From contig CALCPC010000791.1 of the NCBI GenBank assembly GCA_937900975.1, positions 1-8,106 on the forward strand: DNA of 8,106 nucleotides, in the 5' to 3' direction. Origin of the DNA: an uncultured Paracoccaceae bacterium. Its GTDB lineage: Bacteria; Pseudomonadota; Alphaproteobacteria; Rhodobacterales; Rhodobacteraceae. A program made the position numbers and the translations under genes. This document shows positions 6,161-8,106 of the stretch, one piece after another; positions within the stretch are counted from its first letter, which is position 1, and every line of letters begins with the position of its first letter. The notes beneath the pieces were generated by a model that did no database searches, was not told the origin of the DNA, and saw only the letters and a program-made list of their open reading frames with translations.

Positions 6161-6868
6161 TTAGCCCCTCTTCCCGAACAACAGGTCTTGCGCCTTCTTA
6201 TCATCCTGGAGGTTCGAGCGTTGGTCGGCGGCCAGGGCGCGGCCCTTGGCGACCGCCGGGCGCGCGCCGACACGGTCGAGCCAGGCTTTCAGGTTCGGCA
6301 TCCGTGTCATATCCTGTTGCTGACCCTCCCAGCCCATCACCCAAGGCCAGATCGCCATATCCGCAATCGAATAAAAATCGCCAGCCACATACTCGGCCTC
6401 GGCAAGGCGCTTGTCGAGAACGCCGTAAAGCCGGCCGACCTCGTTGCGGTAGCGGTCCTTGGCATAGGGCAGATCGTTGGGCGGATCCATCGCGGGTGCG
6501 TATTTGAGAAAGTGATGCGCCTGGCCGGCCATCGGCCCGACGCCGCCCATCTGCCACATCAGCCATTGTTCCACCGTCACCCGCTCCCGCTCGGTCGTGC
6601 CGCCGAACTGGCCGGTCTTGCGGGCGAGATATTGCAGGATCGCGCCGGACTCAAAGATCGAGATGGGCGCGCCATCCGGCCCGGCGGGATCGGTGATCGC
6701 CGGCATCCGGTTGTTGGGTGCGATCGCCAAAAACGCCGGTTCGAACTGGTCGCCCGCACCGATGTTGATCAGATGCGTGGTGTAGGGAAGCGCCATCTCC
6801 TCAAGCGCTATCGAGATTTTGTGGCCATTGGGCGTCGGCCAATAGTAGAGATCGATGGGGTCCTGCAT
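6161..6868 (-). CDS. yfcG: YfcG-like (Nu-class) glutathione S-transferase / disulfide-bond reductase
   Basis: The 235-aa protein follows the Escherichia coli YfcG pattern closely. The N-terminal thioredoxin-like domain contains PTPNGHKISIALEE (11-24), with the Thr-Pro-Asn motif that replaces the catalytic Tyr/Ser/Cys of other classes. It also has QFEPAFLAIAPNNRMPAI (41-58), with the cis-proline, and the glutathione-binding FESGAILQYL (72-81). The helical C-terminal domain has WLMWQMGGVGPMAGQAHHF (102-120) and the folding motif YSIADMAIWPW (166-176). Known Nu-class enzymes bind two glutathiones and reduce disulfides in the cytoplasm. The start is set by AGGAGG (complement of 6874-6879), 5 nt before the ATG. 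It is transcribed away from metZ. Confidence 0.93.
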   Translation of the reverse strand: MQDPIDLYYWPTPNGHKISIALEEMALPYTTHLINIGAGDQFEPAFLAIAPNNRMPAITDPAGPDGAPISIFESGAILQYLARKTGQFGGTTERERVTVEQWLMWQMGGVGPMAGQAHHFLKYAPAMDPPNDLPYAKDRYRNEVGRLYGVLDKRLAEAEYVAGDFYSIADMAIWPWVMGWEGQQQDMTRMPNLKAWLDRVGARPAVAKGRALAADQRSNLQDDKKAQDLLFGKRG

Positions 6869-6926
6869 CTTCGCCTCCTGTTAACTGTTTTGATGTGGGG
6901 GCGGCGCCCGGCTGGACAAGGCCGGA

Positions 6927-6955
6927 TTGACGGGAGGCGGACGCTCTTGTACCCC
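6927..6955 (+). promoter_or_regulatory. Candidate metZ promoter
   Basis: TTGACG (6927-6932) is followed after 17 bp by TACCCC (6950-6955). The -35 box is good and the -10 box poor, as is common in GC-rich alphaproteobacteria. A start near 6962 would place the SAM-II aptamer at the extreme 5' end of the message, which is where such aptamers usually lie. Confidence 0.35.
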
Positions 6956-6960
6956 GGCAT

Positions 6961-7011
6961 CGTGGCGAGTTGTACCGGATTGCGGGCCACATAAAAAAAC
7001 CGCTAAAGAGG
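6961..7011 (+). promoter_or_regulatory. SAM-II riboswitch in the metZ leader
   Basis: SAM-II is a compact H-type pseudoknot, known mainly from alphaproteobacterial methionine genes, that represses translation when S-adenosylmethionine binds. Here P1 is GTGGC (6962-6966) with GCCAC (6986-6990). The loop reads GAGTTGTACCGGATTGC, close to the known Sargasso metX SAM-II element (which has ACCGUAUUGC). An A-rich linker (6991-6999) is followed by the diagnostic CGCTAAAGAGG (7001-7011; Sargasso has AGCUAAAAAGG). A pseudoknot between loop GCGG (6982-6985) and CCGC (7000-7003) is perfect. Position in front of metZ fits the family. The assignment rests on remembered consensus and not on a covariance search. 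Confidence 0.88.
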
Positions 7012-7066
7012 TCGCGGGCCCCCGGGCCTCCGATCGTATCGGTCGGGACCGGCAAAGGGGACAGCC
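7012..7066 (+). promoter_or_regulatory. Structured leader between SAM-II aptamer and metZ start
   Basis: This GC-rich segment contains a hairpin CCGAT-CGT-ATCGG (7030-7042), an alternative one CGGT-CGGG-ACCG (7040-7051), and a C-run (7019-7023) that could pair with the GGGG of the metZ ribosome binding site (7057-7060). CCTC (7027-7030) can pair with GAGG (7008-7011) at the 3' edge of the aptamer. These alternatives could form the expression platform; the mechanism is inference. The Shine-Dalgarno AAAGGGG (7054-7060) is 6 nt before the ATG. Confidence 0.4.
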
Positions 7067-8106
7067 ATGAAAGACAGCGATATCAAGGGTGGGATTGCGG
7101 GACGGGCGCACCATCCCCGCACGCAATTGGTGCATGCCGGCACACGGCGCAGCCAATATGGCGAGATGTCGGAAGCGCTGTTTCTGACCCAGGGCTTTGT
7201 CTATCCGGATGCGGAGGCGGCGGAGGACCGGTTCCTTGCCGCGGGGCCGGACGAGTTCATCTATGCCCGCTACGGCAATCCCACGGTCGCAATGTTTGAG
7301 GAGCGGATGGCCGCGCTTGAAGGCGCGGAGGATGCTTTTGCCACGGCCTCGGGCATGGCGGCGGTCAATGGCGCGCTGATGGCGATGCTGAAAGCTGGCG
7401 ATCATATCGTATCGGCGCGCGCGCTCTTTGGCTCTTGCCTTTACATTGTCGAAGAGATCCTGCCCCGGTTCGGCGTGGAGGTCAGTTTTGTCGATGGCAC
7501 CGATCTTGAGGCTTGGCGCGCGGCGCTTCGGCCCGAGACGCGGCTGGTGTTTTTGGAAAGCTTGTCGAACCCGACTTTGGAAGTGGTCGATATCGCGGCG
7601 GTCAGCGCCTTGGCCCATGGGGTCGGCGCAACGGTGGTGGTCGACAATGTTTTTGCAACACCTGTCATTCAGCGCAGCCTCGCGCTGGGCGCCGATGTCG
7701 TGATCTATTCCGCGACCAAGCATATCGACGGGCAGGGGCGCTGTCTGGGCGGTGTCGTGCTTGGCAGCCAAGCCTTCGTGCGAAAACAGTTGGAGCCCTA
7801 TCTTAAGCACACGGGCGGCGCGATGAGCCCGTTTAACGCCTGGGTGATGCTTAAGGGGCTTGAGACGCTGGACCTGCGCTGTCGAGCGCAGGCCGAAACG
7901 GCAGAGCGGCTGGCGACCGCGCTTTCCCAGCATCGCAACGTGACGCGGCTGCTTTATCCAACCGATGCGGCGCATCCCCAAAGCGCGCTGGCCAGGCGCC
8001 AGATGACCGCTGGCGGAACGGTGTTGACCTTTGAGGTCAAAGGCGGGCAGGCGGCGGCGTTTCGGGTCCTGAACGCGCTGTCCATCGTGTTGATTTCGAA
8101 CAATCT
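7067..8106 (+). CDS. metZ: O-succinylhomoserine sulfhydrylase MetZ (3' end outside window)
   Basis: MetZ is a cytoplasmic PLP enzyme of the Cys/Met metabolism family that makes homocysteine directly from O-succinylhomoserine and sulfide, the direct-sulfhydrylation branch of methionine synthesis. The window holds 346 complete codons of about 390-400. PLP-site signatures are YARYGNPT (66-73, from the neighbouring subunit), ASGMAA (94-99), SNPT (167-170), VVVDNVFATP (190-199) with Asp193, and the Schiff-base lysine Lys218 in YSATKHIDGQGR. The last motif and KHTGGAMSPFNAWV (247-260) are typical of MetZ rather than of MetB or MetC. The ATG follows AAAGGGG at a spacing of 6. A SAM-II riboswitch lies upstream, in keeping with SAM feedback control. 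Acetylhomoserine use cannot be excluded from sequence alone. Confidence 0.93.
   Translation, partial: MKDSDIKGGIAGRAHHPRTQLVHAGTRRSQYGEMSEALFLTQGFVYPDAEAAEDRFLAAGPDEFIYARYGNPTVAMFEERMAALEGAEDAFATASGMAAVNGALMAMLKAGDHIVSARALFGSCLYIVEEILPRFGVEVSFVDGTDLEAWRAALRPETRLVFLESLSNPTLEVVDIAAVSALAHGVGATVVVDNVFATPVIQRSLALGADVVIYSATKHIDGQGRCLGGVVLGSQAFVRKQLEPYLKHTGGAMSPFNAWVMLKGLETLDLRCRAQAETAERLATALSQHRNVTRLLYPTDAAHPQSALARRQMTAGGTVLTFEVKGGQAAAFRVLNALSIVLISNN

Noticed and set aside
5798..6994. 398-aa + strand frame
   Set aside because: It is antisense to the YfcG-like gene and even crosses the SAM-II leader; there is no ribosome binding site and no family.
6881..7981. 366-aa minus-strand frame
   Set aside because: It is antisense to metZ, whose PLP motifs are unmistakable.
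1..8106. tRNA or rRNA genes, CRISPR arrays, transposases, toxin-antitoxin or defence genes
   Set aside because: No cloverleaf, regularly spaced repeats, transposase motifs or defence domains were seen on either strand; the gene content is housekeeping.

Overview
This is chromosomal DNA of high GC content with the gene content and codon style of an alphaproteobacterium, most likely a member of the Rhodobacterales (Roseobacter/Rhodobacter group). Several things support that: a folate-dependent TrmFO, a NifU-like scaffold gene divergent from hisI, a stand-alone glutamyl-Q tRNA(Asp) synthetase, and a SAM-II riboswitch in front of metZ. No phage, transposase, CRISPR or defence genes were seen. Most of the window is ordinary housekeeping sequence.

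Layout. Positions 1-1232 hold the C-terminal helicase part of recG (+), whose 5' end lies outside the window. Its stop codon is the first triplet of a 115-bp multi-hairpin palindromic repeat (1230-1344). Next comes a small self-contained unit on the + strand: a consensus-like promoter with LexA-like half-sites, a 40-aa single-span membrane protein (1527-1649), a structured trailer and a strong intrinsic terminator (1742-1776). An AT-rich patch with a doubtful 19-codon ORF follows. A NifU-like Fe-S scaffold gene (-, 1935-2405) and hisI (+, 2484-2843) diverge from a 78-bp spacer.

Positions 2838-5769 hold a minus-strand cluster in the order trmFO, a class I SAM methyltransferase of unknown substrate, then gluQ. 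The last two genes overlap by 20 bp, and two of the three encode tRNA-modification enzymes. gluQ and hisI converge tail to tail, and their stop codons share the palindrome CTATAG. Upstream of trmFO lies a 391-bp spacer with an unassigned ORF. A YfcG-type (Nu-class) glutathione transferase follows on the minus strand (6161-6868). It is divergent from metZ (+, 7067 to beyond the window end), which is preceded by a SAM-II riboswitch at 6961-7011.

How the genes fit together. The metZ unit is a methionine-biosynthesis gene under SAM feedback. trmFO and gluQ modify tRNA (m5U54 and glutamyl-queuosine), and the co-transcribed methyltransferase may or may not belong to that theme. The best leads for follow-up are the membrane miniprotein with a possible SOS-type operator, the repeat that supplies the recG stop codon, and the unusually long leader between the SAM-II aptamer and the metZ start codon. 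I found no clearly new multi-gene system.
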